DNA of 64,000 nucleotides, taken from NCBI GenBank assembly GCA_021018995.1, contig CM037588.1:88448765-88512764 (forward strand). The letters run 5' to 3'. Numbering within the stretch: position 1 is the stretch's first letter; each line of letters opens with the position of its first letter. This document shows, in pieces, positions 11,341 through 24,300 of the stretch. Under the pieces are notes generated by a model that saw only the letters and a program-made list of their open reading frames with translations, was not told the origin of the DNA and searched no databases. A program made the translations under genes and the position numbers. The stretch comes from Chloranthus sessilifolius. Taxonomy: Eukaryota > Streptophyta > Magnoliopsida > Chloranthales > Chloranthaceae.

Positions 11341-11930
11341 TTTTAGGGTTTTACCTAAAAAATAGCTCGAAACGAGGGAAATCAGATTCGGTGAAGCTTT
11401 GTGTACGTCGATCCTCAAGCTTTGAGTGTTTTGTTGTGAGAAACCACCCATTTCAAAGGAAAAATGGGTTCGATTCCATGCGAGAGAGGAGAAGAGAAAG
11501 GGACCCACATTTCGAAAGTTCGAAAATGATAAGAATTAGGAGTTTTCGAGCCCCTTTTATCCTTTCTCAGTCATCACGGCGAGCTTTGATCTCACTGCAG
11601 AGAGGTGTACAGGATTAGGCTCGCTATATTTCTGGGTGTTTTGTGTGGTCTGCACTCTAGATTGGTTCTATATACTGACATGGTGGGTTAAGAGTTAGTA
11701 TAGCCTACAATTAGTGGTTAGTGCATCCATATATCGTGAGATTTATCCAGGTCTCAATTGAAAAGATCAACTAGTACACATTCATTCTACAATCATGAAT
11801 AGTAAATATAATTTTTGGCATGATTAGTGAACAACTAATTAGTACACTTATGAATAATTGACCTTATTGAAACAAAAGCAGATACTGATCGCGTATTTTG
11901 GCTTAACACTCCCATGTCACTTCTGTGGTG
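11341..11930 (-). other. Leader of the inserted ORF and 3' flank of the T3 chromodomain
   Basis: No gene. On the minus strand a TATAAAAGG-like phrase lies near 11553-11566, followed by a pyrimidine-rich, GAGAG-bearing leader up to the ORF start near 11311. This looks like a promoter plus 5' UTR of the inserted ORF. The part 11640-11930 is A/T-rich without features I recognise. Confidence 0.35.
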
Positions 11931-12190
11931 GAGTGATTGCGCCATTGGACTAAGACCAGTGGAATTCACTTGGTTCTCAGAATTTGTTCCTTGCTATATA
12001 AAATATTCATCGGCTCCTCAACCAACGTTAAAACCTCTTAGACTTTAATTGATTGGTAGTCCAACACATGTGATGCATCTCTCACATACTTTCTCAGCAT
12101 CGACACTTGGAAAACATCGTAGATGTTTGATAGTTGTGGCGGTAAAGTGATGCAATAGGCTACTTCTCCAACATGACCTAAGATTTTAAA
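11930..12190 (-). pseudogene. T3 integrase end and chromodomain (fossil)
   Basis: The minus strand encodes VSMLRKYVRDASHVLDY, typical of the chromovirus integrase C-terminus, and then a chromodomain stretch with LVEEPMNIL, IPLVLVQWRNHSTTEVTWE. In live chromoviruses this domain binds histone marks and steers integration to heterochromatin. It defines the element as a chromovirus. Fossil. Confidence 0.8.
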
Positions 12191-12379
12191 AGGGCTAATA
12201 TAACAAGGGCTGAGCTTTCCTCACTTGCCAAATCGCATCACGCCCTTGGTCGGTGAGATCTTTACAAATACATGATCCCCAACCTGAAGAGAGCATGATT
12301 GTCAGCATTATTCATACTAAATCAAAACAGAAGACAACATTGCATACTAAAGTTACCTGAAATTCCACCCTATCTCTTA

Positions 12380-13230
12380 AGATCAGCATAACTCTTCTGA
12401 CGGCTCTGGGAGATCTTTAGTCACACACGAATGAGACAGACGGTCTCATTTATGCTCTCAATGAGTTTCGGGCCCAACAATAAGTGCTCTCCGACTTCAT
12501 CCCAGTTTAGTGGAGACTTAAGTCGGCGGCCATACAATGCTTTAAATGGAGCCATCCCGATGCTCGCTTGGTAGCTATTATTGTACGCGAACTCGATCAG
12601 TAGCAAGTGTTTATCCCATGATCCTTGGAAGTCCAACATACATGCTCGTAACATATCCTCGATCACCTAATTCACCCTTTCAGTTTGTCCGTCGGTTTGG
12701 GGTAAAATTCCAAGCTGAATTCTAATTTGGAACCCATCCCTTCTTGGAATCTCTGTCAGAATTGAGATGTATAGAGCGAGTCTCGATCTAATACTATGCT
12801 TGCGGGTATGTCGTGAAGTCTTACTATCTCCTTCAAGTATAATTCTGCTAATTTGATGGTTGTGTAGCTTGCATTATAAGGTAGAAAGTGTACTAACTTG
12901 GTTTATCGATCGATAACTACCCAAATTGCGTTATGCCCCTTTTGAGTTCTCGACAACCCAAGGATGAAGTCCATAGAAATGTTCTCCCATTTCCACTCGA
13001 GAATTGATAGTGGCTGCAATAGACTTGATGGGTGTCTATGGTCGACTTTAACCTGCTGCCAAACAAAGCACTTAGTTATGTGCTCTGTGACATCTCTTTT
13101 TAGTCCTTTCCACCAAAAGTTCTTCTTAAGAAAGTGATACATCTTGGTGCTGCCCAGATGAATAACATATACGGACTTGTGGGCTTCTAGTATCTCGTGT
13201 CGTAGGTCGACACTGGTCGGCACTCATAAT
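12380..13230 (-). pseudogene. T3 integrase (fossil)
   Basis: Right part (13223 to 12903) encodes the zinc region and core start: HLGSTKMYHFLKKNFWW, DVTEHITKC, then WENISMDFILGLSRTQKGHN and IWVVIDR. Left part (12666 to 12421) encodes LDFQGSWDKHLLLIEFAYNN, SYQASIGMAPFKALYGRR, the end of the core. Integrase would join the DNA copy to the host chromosome. Broken copy. Confidence 0.85.
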
Positions 13231-13309
13231 CGCCCTCTGAAAAATGACCCATCATCCTTAATAGAAATCTTCAGCTGATTTCCACTAAGTACCTCTTGTC
13301 GGATAGCCA

Positions 13310-13990
13310 TGAGTTATGTATTAGTTAATTGGCTTTCTCTGATCCTTTCAAAGAGTGGTGATCTTATCTTTATATTAGCTAACAGAGCTCTTGAATTATT
13401 AACCTCGAATGTACTGTCAAATGAGGCAATGTCCTCAAGTAGACGCCATCTGTGGATCCTGGCCACAAGATGTGACAGCTGAGTAGATGATTTTTGGCTT
13501 AACGTATCAGCTATCACATTTGCCTTTCCTGGATGGTATTTAGATGTAGCAGTCCTAATCTTTCAAGAATTCCATCCATCTCCTCTATCTTAGATTCAAG
13601 TCTTTCTGAGAAAATAGGTACTTGAGGCTCTTGCGATTGGTAAAAATTTCAAATGTTTCACCATACAAGTAATGTCTCCAGATCTTCAAGGCAAAAATGA
13701 CCGCTGCTAACTATAGGTCATGTGTAGGGTAGTTTTTCTTGTGATTTTTTAGTTGTCTTGAGCCATAAGCAACTACCTTCTCATGATGATTTAATGCGCA
13801 ACCTAAACCACTGCGGGATGCATCACTATACACTGTGAATCCCTCACTTCCTGATGGTAGAGTGAATACTGGTGCAGAGGTCAATCTTCTCTTGAGCTCT
13901 TGGAAACTCTGTTCACACGATTAAGTCCACTCAAGTTTAGCAGTCTTTCAAGTGCGATGTGTGAGTGGTTCAACAAGCTTTGCAAAACCT
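13310..13990 (-). pseudogene. T3 RNase H region (fossil)
   Basis: Minus-strand reading gives RNase H landmarks of chromoviruses: [20 protein letters not shown]-like text around 13790-13840, [16 protein letters not shown] around 13650-13690, and the tether DTLSQKSS at 13500. It lies between RT and integrase as expected. The copy is broken. Confidence 0.75.
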
Positions 13991-13999
13991 TTCACAAAC

Positions 14000-14884
14000 C
14001 TTCTGTAGCATCTGGCTAATCCCAGAAAACTACGAATTTCGGTCATGGTTCTTGGCTATTCCCATTTGACTACAGCTTCTATCTTAGCAGGGTCCACTTT
14101 TAAACTTGCCTCTGAGATAATGTGCCCAATGAAACTTACTTGCTTTAGCTAGAACTCGCACTTACTAAGCTTTGCATATAATTGGGAGTCTCGAAGTGTT
14201 TGAAGTGCTAGTCATAGGTGCTGCTCATGCTCTTCTCTCGACTTTGAATAAAATAGAATATCATCTATAAACACAACTGCCCATTTATCCAAATAGGGTT
14301 TCAACACTCGATTCATGAGGTCAATAAATGATGCGGGAAAATTGGTTAGACCAAATGGCATGACAAGAAACTCATAGTGGTCGTATCTAGTGCGAAAAGC
14401 TATTTTCGAAATGACTTCAGCTTTCACTTTCATCTGATGGTAACTTGTCCTCAAGCAGATCTTAGAAAAGAATCTCACTCCTTACAGTTGATCGAAAAGA
14501 TCGTCGATTCTTGGAAGCGGATAGCGGTTCTTTATCGCCAGTTTGTTCAATTGTCTATAGCCAATGCACAGACGCATAGAGATATCCTTCTCTCTGACAA
14601 ACAGTACAGGTGTTCCCCATAGAGACACCCTTGGACTGATAAACCCCTTATTCAGAATCTCTTACAGCTGTTCTTTAAGCTCTTTCAATGCAACTGGTGT
14701 CATACGATATGGAGCCTTTGATACCGATTTCGTGTCGGGAGCTAAGTCTACTATAATTTCCACATCTCTATCTGGTGATAAGCTTGGTAGTTCTTTAGGG
14801 AATACATCAGGAAAGTCACGCACAATAGGAATCTCCAAAATTTTAACTTTCTCTTCCCTTTGGCCTTGTAAGAATGCAAGGTAA
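14000..14884 (-). pseudogene. T3 reverse transcriptase (fossil)
   Basis: Encodes the RT core in order: ELKEQL linker near 14662, a [20 protein letters not shown] segment, [20 protein letters not shown], and [20 protein letters not shown] with the catalytic-loop position. These are the conserved Ty3/gypsy RT blocks. Fossil with several interruptions. Confidence 0.85.
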
Positions 14885-14969
14885 AATGACAAACCACCTT
14901 TCATCAGTCGTTCGGCCAGTATAGCTGATATGAATGGCGCAATGGTTAATTGTATGCCATAGAATCGAA

Positions 14970-15300
14970 ACGGTCTACTCTTTTCAGGGCAAAAAGTGAA
15001 GATCTTCCTACGACAATCAATGTTGGTGTGGTGTGCAATTAACCAATCCATGCCTAGAATTATGTCAAATCCTTGCATATGTAGTGTGATTAGGTCAATC
15101 TAAGTTTCATGATCTTCGTAGTCTTCGATGGAGACTATCACTGATCAGTATACTGTGTCCGTGCTATTGCCAAGATAAAGTCTAGTAGTTCAGGGTTGAC
15201 TTTCATCTTTGTTGCGAACTGACGAGTTACAAACGAATGTGTGGATCCTGGATCTATTAACACTCGAGCCTTGTATCCATTTTATAACTTTTAACGATAA
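14970..15300 (-). pseudogene. T3 protease (fossil)
   Basis: The minus strand gives KARVLIDPGSTHSFV near 15240-15280, the active-site motif type of Tekay/Del elements, and FDIILGMDWLIAHHTNIDC near 15000-15070, the conserved GMDWL segment at the protease end. Broken fossil. Confidence 0.8.
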
Positions 15301-15339
15301 AATTTTTGAAAATTATTTTCATTTATGCACCTTCTTCAT

Positions 15340-16615
15340 CTAAAATGCGAATAAATAAAACTGACTATTCAGAAGGTAATTTATACCTTGAATCACCTCG
15401 TTGTTGGCTTGAGCATCCTGAGCCGAAATTATGTATGCTCGGCCTTGCATCGTAGGCCGTGTGGATCTCAAGGTTGGCACTGTAGTGGTTGCACCCTCCT
15501 TCATTTCTGGGCATTCTCTGATATGGTGCCCCATCTTTCCACACTTAAAACAAGCCCTTGTAGTCTTATGGCACTCAATTTTATGTGGTTTCCCACACTT
15601 CACACATACAATTGTTGGTGTGGAAGAGGCAATACGAGAAGCCGTTGATTGAGCTCTTACTACCCCCGTGATCGATGGGTTTAGTGCATTGAAAGGCCTT
15701 GGAGGTCTCAGAGGTAGAGGCGGCAAAGCTGCCGGTGTATATGATCTCATCGATGCCTCAAGAATAGGCGATGGTTGTAATGTCATCAATTATCCCGACC
15801 TCTTACTGGCCTGCTCTGAGCTCACTGCTTGGGATTGGGCCTTTCTACTTTTTGCTTGTTCATCCCTCCTCTTAAACACGCTATCCACATCCTGCTCAAC
15901 AATGAGGGCCAATCTCACTACCCATTCGTATGTTATTGCTTCCAATAGGGATATTCTCTCTTTAATGACCGGCTTCAGACTATACTCAAATTTTTGGGTC
16001 TTCATCAATTCTGTTGCCACTAATGCTGGGGTGAACCGAGATAGACGAGTAAATTCCATCTCATATTCTAGCACACTCATCTACCCTTGCACCATATTTG
16101 CAAACTGGATTTCTAATTGTTGCATCTTCGGTGGCGAAAATATTTATCATTAAACACTCAGGTGAATTTAGCCCAAGTCCAAGGCGTCCCTGGCACTCAG
16201 GTCCGCTCAACCGATTTCCACCAAGGGTCCTCTTCACCCTCGAGTTGGAACGAAGCCCAACTCACCTTCTTTTCCTCTGTACAACGGATTCTTTGAAGTA
16301 ACTTCTCAATTTGGTTTATCCATTTCTCAGCTTTTATGGGAACAACTTGCTCATAAAAGCTCGGCAGTCTCAATCTCCGGAAGTCTTGAAAATCGGATGC
16401 CTGCCTTCTTTCAGCCAGAACTGCCGTGGTATTCACCATGGTCTAAGCAGCTGATGGATGTTGTCATCTCTGGGAAAATTTCCAATGTTGTTCCCCACTC
16501 CAAATGCATTGTTGTTGTTGCCCACAAGGATCGCGTTTGATCCCAAGACTAACCCTTCACCATTTGTGGTGTCTCCAACATTTATGGTCCTTGGTGTTCC
16601 TTGTCGCGGAGGCAT
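15340..16615 (-). pseudogene. T3 gag with CCHC zinc knuckle (fossil)
   Basis: Probable start at 16615 (MPPRQGTPRT). Then ADFQDFRRLRLPSFY-like and KAEKWINQIEKLLQRIRC capsid segments, SVLEYEMEFTRLSRFTPALV (retrotrans_gag core), and a zinc region VKCGKPHKIECHKTTRACF followed by CGKMGHHIRECPEM, a CCHC knuckle. Gag packages the RNA. The order and motifs are clear; the copy is broken. Confidence 0.85.
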
Positions 16616-16840
16616 ATCGACCTGTCATGACCAAGCAAAAGCTAAGTAAGATCTGTACTATGACTGAAGTCTTAGCTCTAAACTTAACAGTTGAACCTAA
16701 TTACCATTGCTTCGAACCTAGGTTCTAGCTCTGAATTCAAAACCTTAGTCCCATGGGCATTCAGACTAGGGTTCTGATACTCCCTGTGACACACGACATC
16801 ACAATTGGATCCGCACAGCCATAGTACGTTAAATCTAGTA

Positions 16841-16857
16841 CTTAGGCTCTAATACCA
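16841..16857 (-). other. T3 primer-binding site (tRNA-iMet type)
   Basis: The minus strand reads TGGTATTAGAGCCTAAG, close to the complement of the 3' end of plant initiator tRNA-Met (TGGTATCAGAGCC). It sits four bases from the LTR end (...CTGTCA at 16862). Confidence 0.85.
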
Positions 16858-16861
16858 CCTA

Positions 16862-18332
16862 TGACAGCCCAGATTTCCTTACCCTAAAACCCGAGCCATT
16901 AGATCACACGTGCGATCCGATTTATAGCAATAACATGGTATCGAAGTGCGTAAATCACTTCCCAGATACCTCAATCTTTCCACACAATAAGTACTAGGAA
17001 GGATTGGGCTATCTCACAATGGAAAGTTTACAAAGCAGAAGCAAAGTGCGCAAGCAGTAACATAAACAAAATGGCAATATAAACTCAAAACTAACCATCA
17101 TCACAGATATCCAAAACACTATACATCCACAGATATACCCCCAAAAATAAACATCCACTGGTGAAGGCCGACCTTCACCTAAACAGTGGTGCAAATATTC
17201 ACGATCGTATTTAGTTTACACCATACTATACCGTATATCAAAAACCCCAAAAATCTTAGCTCTTAACTACAAGCCAGTTAATGATAGAACCCTTCAGGCG
17301 GTTCCTCCTCATCTTCCAGGTTGTAATCCGGGTCCTCTTCTTGCTCCAGATCCCATTCTGGTTCAACTCCTGCAGTTGCGACGTATAGTCGGGGAATGAG
17401 CTACACTCTAAGCTCAATAGGAAATCACAAAGCTAAATCACAATTTATCATTCTCATTCATGATTCTTGATGCATAAATAGAAATGAGATTAAAGCAAGA
17501 AATTATTTAACTAAAAGTCAAAACTTTTTCTTTCCTGACTGCAAGTAATTAGGTTTCAAAATAATGCATACTGAATCAAGTGAGCATATCCGAAGCATGG
17601 GACCAAATCAAGAGTGTACATCACTAAAATGTGTAGCAAGAATTCAGAAATGAGGTCGAATATCAAGCTGTCAAGCCCCTGAGCTATGTTAACAGGGTCA
17701 CTTGAACCAAGACATCGAGCCCCTAAGCGACGTCAACAGGGTCACTCAATTCAAGAAGCTAAGCCCCTGATGTACATTAACATGGTCACTTGGACCGAGA
17801 CAGATTGCCAAGCCCCTGAGCAAGTTAACAGGGTCACTTGAGCTGGATTGCCAAGCTCCTAAGCAAGTTAGCAGGTTCACCTAAGCCATTACCAATCCCT
17901 TGAGCAAGTTAACAGACTTGAACCGGATCTTACAATCATAGAGACATGAAGCATGGCACGGGTCACATAGCATGTACACAATTTAAACAAACAGTAACTA
18001 AAAGTATCAAGTTGAGCACACGATATATCAAAGGTGAGGTACACGAGCTAACAACAATGACATAAATCAAATATAGGATTTTGGATGCATATCAAAATCA
18101 TATGTAATATCATACAATATGTGGGTACAAAAACATGCAATTCAAGCGCGTAAATCCAAGATTTATACTCTTCAAACATGGCAATATTCTGGTTTAGCAA
18201 TTCTAGAAAATATCGCTATATACTAATTGAATCAATTTCATGAATTTCAAGAAAACAAGGATTTGGTGAGATGTTCTTCCCTACCTCAAGTGTCTGAATC
18301 TCGTAAATCAAAAGCACACGAATCAAGGCTAA
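16862..18332 (-). repeat. T3 5' LTR, truncated on its outer side
   Basis: Begins at the ...CTGTCA end next to the primer site and runs right until a (CT)12 microsatellite and the minisatellite. No TG start of an LTR is recognisable on the outer side, so the LTR start is lost or lies beyond the satellite. No gene is seen here. Confidence 0.65.
17668..17925 (-). repeat. Tandem repeat in T3 LTR, about 55-base units
   Basis: Five degenerate units on the + strand carry AAGCCCCTGAGC, GTTAACAGGGTCACTTG and short variable spacers. They lie wholly inside the LTR. Confidence 0.8.
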
Positions 18333-18357
18333 CTCTCTCTCTCTCTCTCTCTCTCTC
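18333..18357. repeat. (CT)n microsatellite at the satellite border
   Basis: An uninterrupted run of about 12 CT units, ending 30 bases before the first 14-base satellite unit. Confidence 0.95.
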
Positions 18358-18386
18358 AAAGGGTAAATATGTGTTAAAGAATTCTG

Positions 18387-21300
18387 ATTGAATGTGAATG
18401 CTTGAACATGAATGCTTGGTGGAACATGAATGCTTGAACTTGAATGGTTGAATCAGAATGCTTGAACATGATTACTTGAACATGAATGCTTGAACGTTAA
18501 TACTTGAACATTGATGCTTGAACATGAAAGCTTGATAGATAGTTACACGGTTAAACGTGAAAGCTTGAACATGAATGCTTGAACGTGATTACTTAAATGT
18601 GAATGCTTGAACATGAATGCTGAAACGTGAATGCTTGAACTTGAATGTTTGAACGCGAATGCTTGAACTTGAATGCTTGAACGTGAACTCTTCAACATGA
18701 ATGATTGAATATGAATGCTTGAACGTGAATGTTGGAACATGAGCGTTTGAACGTGAATGCTTGAACCCAAATGTTTGAACGTGAATGTTTGAACCTAAAT
18801 GCTCGAATGTGAATGCGTGAACATGAATGATTGAACGTGAATGCATGAATGTTATTGCTTGGACGTGAATGCGGGAACGTGAATGCTTGAACCTAAATGC
18901 TTGAATGTGAATGCTTGGACTAGAATGCTTGAACATGAATACTTGAACATGAATGCATGAACATGAATGCTTGACAGATAGTGACACACTGGAATGTGAA
19001 TGCTAGAACATGAAAGCTTGAACGAGAATGCCTGAACGTGAATGCCTGAGTGTGAATGCTCGAACGTAAATGCTTGAACGTGAATACTTGAACATGAATG
19101 CTTGAACGTGAATGCTTGAATGTGAATGCTTGACAGATAGTGGCACGCTTGAACGTTAATGCTAGAACATGAAAGCTTGAACTTGTGAATGTTTCAACAT
19201 GAATGCTTGAACAAGAATGCTTGAACGTGAATGCCTGAACGTGAATGCTTGAACGTGAATGCTTGAACATGAACGCTTAGACATTAATGCTTGAACCTAA
19301 ATGCTAGACTATGAATGCTTGAACCTGAATGCTTGAACGTGAATTCTTGCTCAAGAATGCTTAAACATTAATGCTTGAACTTGAATGCTTGAGCCTGAAT
19401 GTTTGAACTGGAATGCTTGACCGTGAATGCTTGAACTTGAATGCTTGAATGTGAATGCTTGACAGATAGTGACCCGCTTGAATGTGAATGCTTGACAAAT
19501 AGTGACCCGCTTGAATGCTTGAACGTCAATGCTTGAACACGAATGCTCAAACAGGAATGCTCGAACATGAATACTTGAACAAGAATGCTTGGAAGAATGT
19601 TAATGCTTGAGCATGAAGTCTAGTATGCAAATTCCTAAACTTGAATAATTGAATGTGAATGCTTGACCATGAATGGTTGAACGTGAATGCTTGAGCATCA
19701 TTGCTTGATTGTGAATTTTGATAGATAGTGATATGCTTAAATGTGAATGCTTGATCATGAAAGCTTCAACGTGATTGCTTGAACATGAATGCTTTATTGA
19801 TAGTGACACGCTGTAATGTGAAGGAATGAACGTCAATGATTGAACAAGAATGCTTTAACGGAAATGCTTGAACGTGCTTCAACATGAATGATTTAATATG
19901 AATGCTTCAACGGGAATGCTTGAACCTAAATGTTTGAACGTTGATGCTTGCACCTAATTACTCAAACAGGAATGCTTGAACATGAATGCTTGAACGTGAA
20001 TGCTTGAACATTAACGCTTGAACATGAATGCTTAAATGTTAATGATTGAACCTGATTGCCTGAACAAGAATGCTTGAACCTGATTGCTTGAACCTGAATG
20101 CTTGAATGCTTGAACCTGATAGCTTGAACCTGAATGCTTGAACGCGATTGCTTGAACTTGAATGCTGGAATGTGAATGCTTGAACATGAATGCCTGAATG
20201 TGAATGCTTGAACGTGAATGCTTGAACATGAATGCTTGAACATGAATACCTTAACACAAATGCTTGAATTTGAATTCTTGACTTATAGTGACACGCTTGA
20301 ACGTGAATGCTTGAACACGAATGCACGAACGTGAATGCTTGAACTGGAATGCTTGAACCTGAATGCTAGAATGTGATTGCTTGAACATGAATGCTTAAAC
20401 ATGAATACTTGAACATTGATCCATGAACGTGTATGCTTGATAGATAATGACACTGTTAAACATGCATGCTTGAAGCCTGAACGTGATTGCTTGAACGTGA
20501 ATGCTTGATAGATAGTGACATGCTTCAACGTGAATGCTTTAATATGAATGGTTGAATGTGAATGCTTGATAGATAGTGATTGCTTGAACATGAATGCTTC
20601 AACGTGAATGGTTGAACATGAATGTTGGAACCTAAATGCTTGAACGTGAATGCTTGAACCTAAATGCTTGAACGTGAATGCTTGAACCTGAATGCTGGAA
20701 CGTGAACGCTTGACCATGACTGCTTGAACTTAAATGCTTGAACAGGAATGTTTGAACCTAAATGCTCGAGTGTGAATGCTTGAACATGAATGGTCAAACA
20801 TGAATGCTTGAACATGAATGCTTGAGCACGAATGCTCGAATGTGAATGCTCGAATGAGAATTCTCAAAAATGAATGCTTGAACGTGAATGGTTGAACTTG
20901 AATGCTTGAACATGAATGCTTGATAGAACGTGAATGCTTGAACGTGAATTCTTGAACATGATTGCTTGAACAGATCGCTTGAACGTGAATGCTGAAACGT
21001 GAATGCATGACCAAGAATTCTAGAGCGTGAATGCTTGAATATGAATACTTGGACGTGATTGCTTGAACATTAATGGTTAAACTTGAATGCTTGAAGGTGA
21101 ATGCTTGAACCTAAATATTTGAACATGAATGCTTGAACATGAATGCTCGAAGTTGAATGTTTGAACATGAATGCTTGAACATGTATGCTTCAACATGAAC
21201 GCTTGAACATGAATGCTTGAACATGAATGCTTGAATGTGAATGTTGGACCATGAACGCTTGAACGTGAATGGTTGAACATGAATGCTTGAACATGAATGT

Positions 21301-24300
21301 TTAAACCTAAATGCTCGAATGTCAATGCTTGAACATGAATGGTTGAACGTGAATGCTTGGATAAGAATGCTTAAACATGAATGTTTGAACCTAAATGCTC
21401 GAATGTGAATGCTTGAATATGAATGCTGGAACGTGAATACTTGGCCAAAAATGCTTGGACGTGAAGATGAATGCTTGGACAAGAATGCTTGGACGTGAAG
21501 ATGAATGCTTGGACAAGAATGCTTAAACGTGAATGTTTGAACCTAAATGCTCGAACGTGAATGCTTAAACGTGAATGCTTGAACGTTAATGGTTGAACAT
21601 GAATGTTTGAATGTGAATGCTTGCACGTGAATGCCTGAACGTGAATGCTTGAAGGTGAATGTTTAAACCTAAATGCTCGATTGTGAATGCTTGAACATGA
21701 ATGGTTGAACGCGAATGCTTGAACGTGAATTCTTGGACAAGAATGCTTAAACATGAATGTTTGAACCTAAATGCTCAAATGTGAATGCTTGAACATGAAT
21801 GCTTGAACGTGAATGCTTGGACAAGAATGCTTGGATGTGAACATGAATGCTTGGATAAGAATGGTTAAACATGAATGTTTGAACCTAAATGCTCGAATGT
21901 GAATGCTTGAACGTGAATGCTTGAGCATGAACGCTTGGACAAGAACACTTGAATGTGAATGCTTGATAGATAGTGACACTCTTGAACAGGAATGGTCGAA
22001 CCTGAATGCTTTAACATGAATGCTTGAATGCGATTGCTTGAACATGAATGCTGGAACATGAATGCTTGAATAAGAATGCTTAAACGTGAATGCTTAAATC
22101 TGATTGCTGGAACGTGAATGCTTGAACATGAATGCTTGAACGTGAATGCTTGAACATGAATGCTTGACAGATATTAACATGCTTGAAAGTGTATACTTTA
22201 TTGATAGTGACATGCTTTAATGTGAATGCTTGAATGTGAAAGCTTGAACATGAATGTTGGAACGTGACTTCTTGAACGTGAACGCTTGAACATGAATGTT
22301 GGAACGTAACTTCTTGAACGTGAACGCTTGAATGTGAATTCTTCAACATTGATGCTTGAACGTGAAAGCTTGATAAACAGTGACATGGTTAAAGGTGAAA
22401 GCTTGAGCACGAATGCTTGAACGTGATTGCTTGAACATGATTACTTGAACGTGAATGCTTGAACTATAATGCTTGAAGCTGAATGCTCGAACGTGATTGC
22501 TTGAACATGAATGCTTGAATGTTAATACACATTGATGCTTGAACGTGAATGCTTAATAGATAGTGACACACTAAAATGTGAATGCTTGAACATGAATGCT
22601 TAAACATGAATTCTTGAACATGAATACTTGAACATGAATGCTTGAACGTGAATGCTTGATAGATAGTGACACGGTTGTACGTGAATGCTTTAACATTAAT
22701 ACTTGAATGTGAATTCTGGAACGTGAATACTTGATAAATAGAGACGCTTGAACGTGAATGCTTGAACATGAATGTTGGAGTGTGAATGATTAAACGTGAA
22801 TGCTTGGACATGAATGGTTGAACCTAAATGCTTGAACAAGAATGCTTGAACATGAATGCTCGAATGTGAATGCTTAAAAGTGAATGCTTGAACATGAATA
22901 CTTGAACACGAATGCTCGAATGTGAATGCTTGAACGTGAATGTTGGAACGTGAATGCTTGAACATGAATGCTTGAATGTGAATGCTGAAATGTGAATGCT
23001 TGAATGTGAATGCTTCGACTTGAATGCTTGAACATGGATACTTGAACATAAATGCATGAACATTAATGATTGATAGATAGTGGCATCCTGGAACATGAAC
23101 ACTAGAAAATGAAAGCTTGACCATGTCAATTCTTGAACATGAATACTTGAACTATAATACTTGAACGTGAATGCTTGATAAATAATGACACACGTAAATG
23201 TGAATGCTTGAACCTGAATGCCTTAACGTGAATGCCATAACGTGAATGCTTGAACATGAATACTAGAGCATGAATGCTTGAACGTGAATGCTTGATAGAT
23301 AGTGACAATCTTGAATGTGAATGCTTTAACAACAATGCTTGAGTGTGAATTCTTGAGTGTGAATGCTTGAACATGAATGCTTGAACGTGAATGCTTGATT
23401 GATAGTGACATGCTTGTACATGAATTCTTCAACTTGAATGGCTGAACGTTATTGCTTGAACATGAATGCTTGAAGGTCAATGCTTGAACGTGATTACACA
23501 AGGGTGCTTGAACGTGAATGCTTGATAGATAGTGACATGCTTAAACATGAATGATGGAACATGAATGCTTAAAAGTGAATGATTGAACATGAATCCTTGA
23601 ACATGAATGCTTGAACATGAATGCTTGATAGATAGTGACATGCATGAACGTGAAGGCTTTAACATGAATGCTTGTATGTGAATTCTTGAATGTGAATGCT
23701 AGAACATGAATGCTTGAACATGAACACTTGAACATGAACACTTGAACGTGAATACTTGAACATGAATGCTTGATTCATAGTGACACGCTTCAATGTGAAT
23801 GCTTGAACAAGAATGCAGGAGCATAAATGGTAGAATATGAACGCTAGAACATGAATGCTTGAACCTAAATGCTTGAACGTGAATGCTTTAACCTGAATGC
23901 TTGAAAGTGATTGCATGAACCTGAATGGTTGAAAGTGATTGCATGAACATGAATGGTTGAACATGAATTCTTGAGCGTGATTTCTTGAACTTGAATGCCT
24001 GAATGTGAAAGCTTGAATGTGAATGATTGAGCGTGATGGCTTGAGCGTGAATACTTGGACATGAATTCTTGGACGTGAATGTTTGACTGATAGGGACACG
24101 CTTGAACGTGAATGCTTGAACATGAATGGTGGAACATGAATGCTTGAACTTGAATGCCTGAACATGAATGCTTGAACGGGAATGCATGAACATGAATGCT
24201 TGAACCTAAAATCCCGAATGTAATGTTTGAACATGAATGCTCGAACGTGAATGTTTGAGCCTAAATGCTTAAACGTGAATGCTTGAACATGAATGCTTGA

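Larger units (their letters stand above)
9000..18332 (-). mobile_element. T3: Ty3/gypsy chromovirus (Tekay/Del type), minus strand
   Basis: Reading the minus strand from right to left: LTR (from 16862), tRNA-iMet primer site, gag with CCHC knuckle, protease, RT, RNase H, integrase, chromodomain, then (after an inserted block) a polypurine tract and LTR fragment at 9409. The chromodomain and the IDPGSTHSF protease motif fit the Tekay/Del clade of plant chromoviruses. All domains are present in the right order, but the coding sequence is interrupted many times. The right LTR is lost where the 14-base minisatellite starts, and the left LTR is only a fragment. Confidence 0.8.

Noticed and set aside
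18333-18357. (CT)n run as a promoter element
   Set aside because: A plain microsatellite at a repeat border; no gene follows it on either strand.
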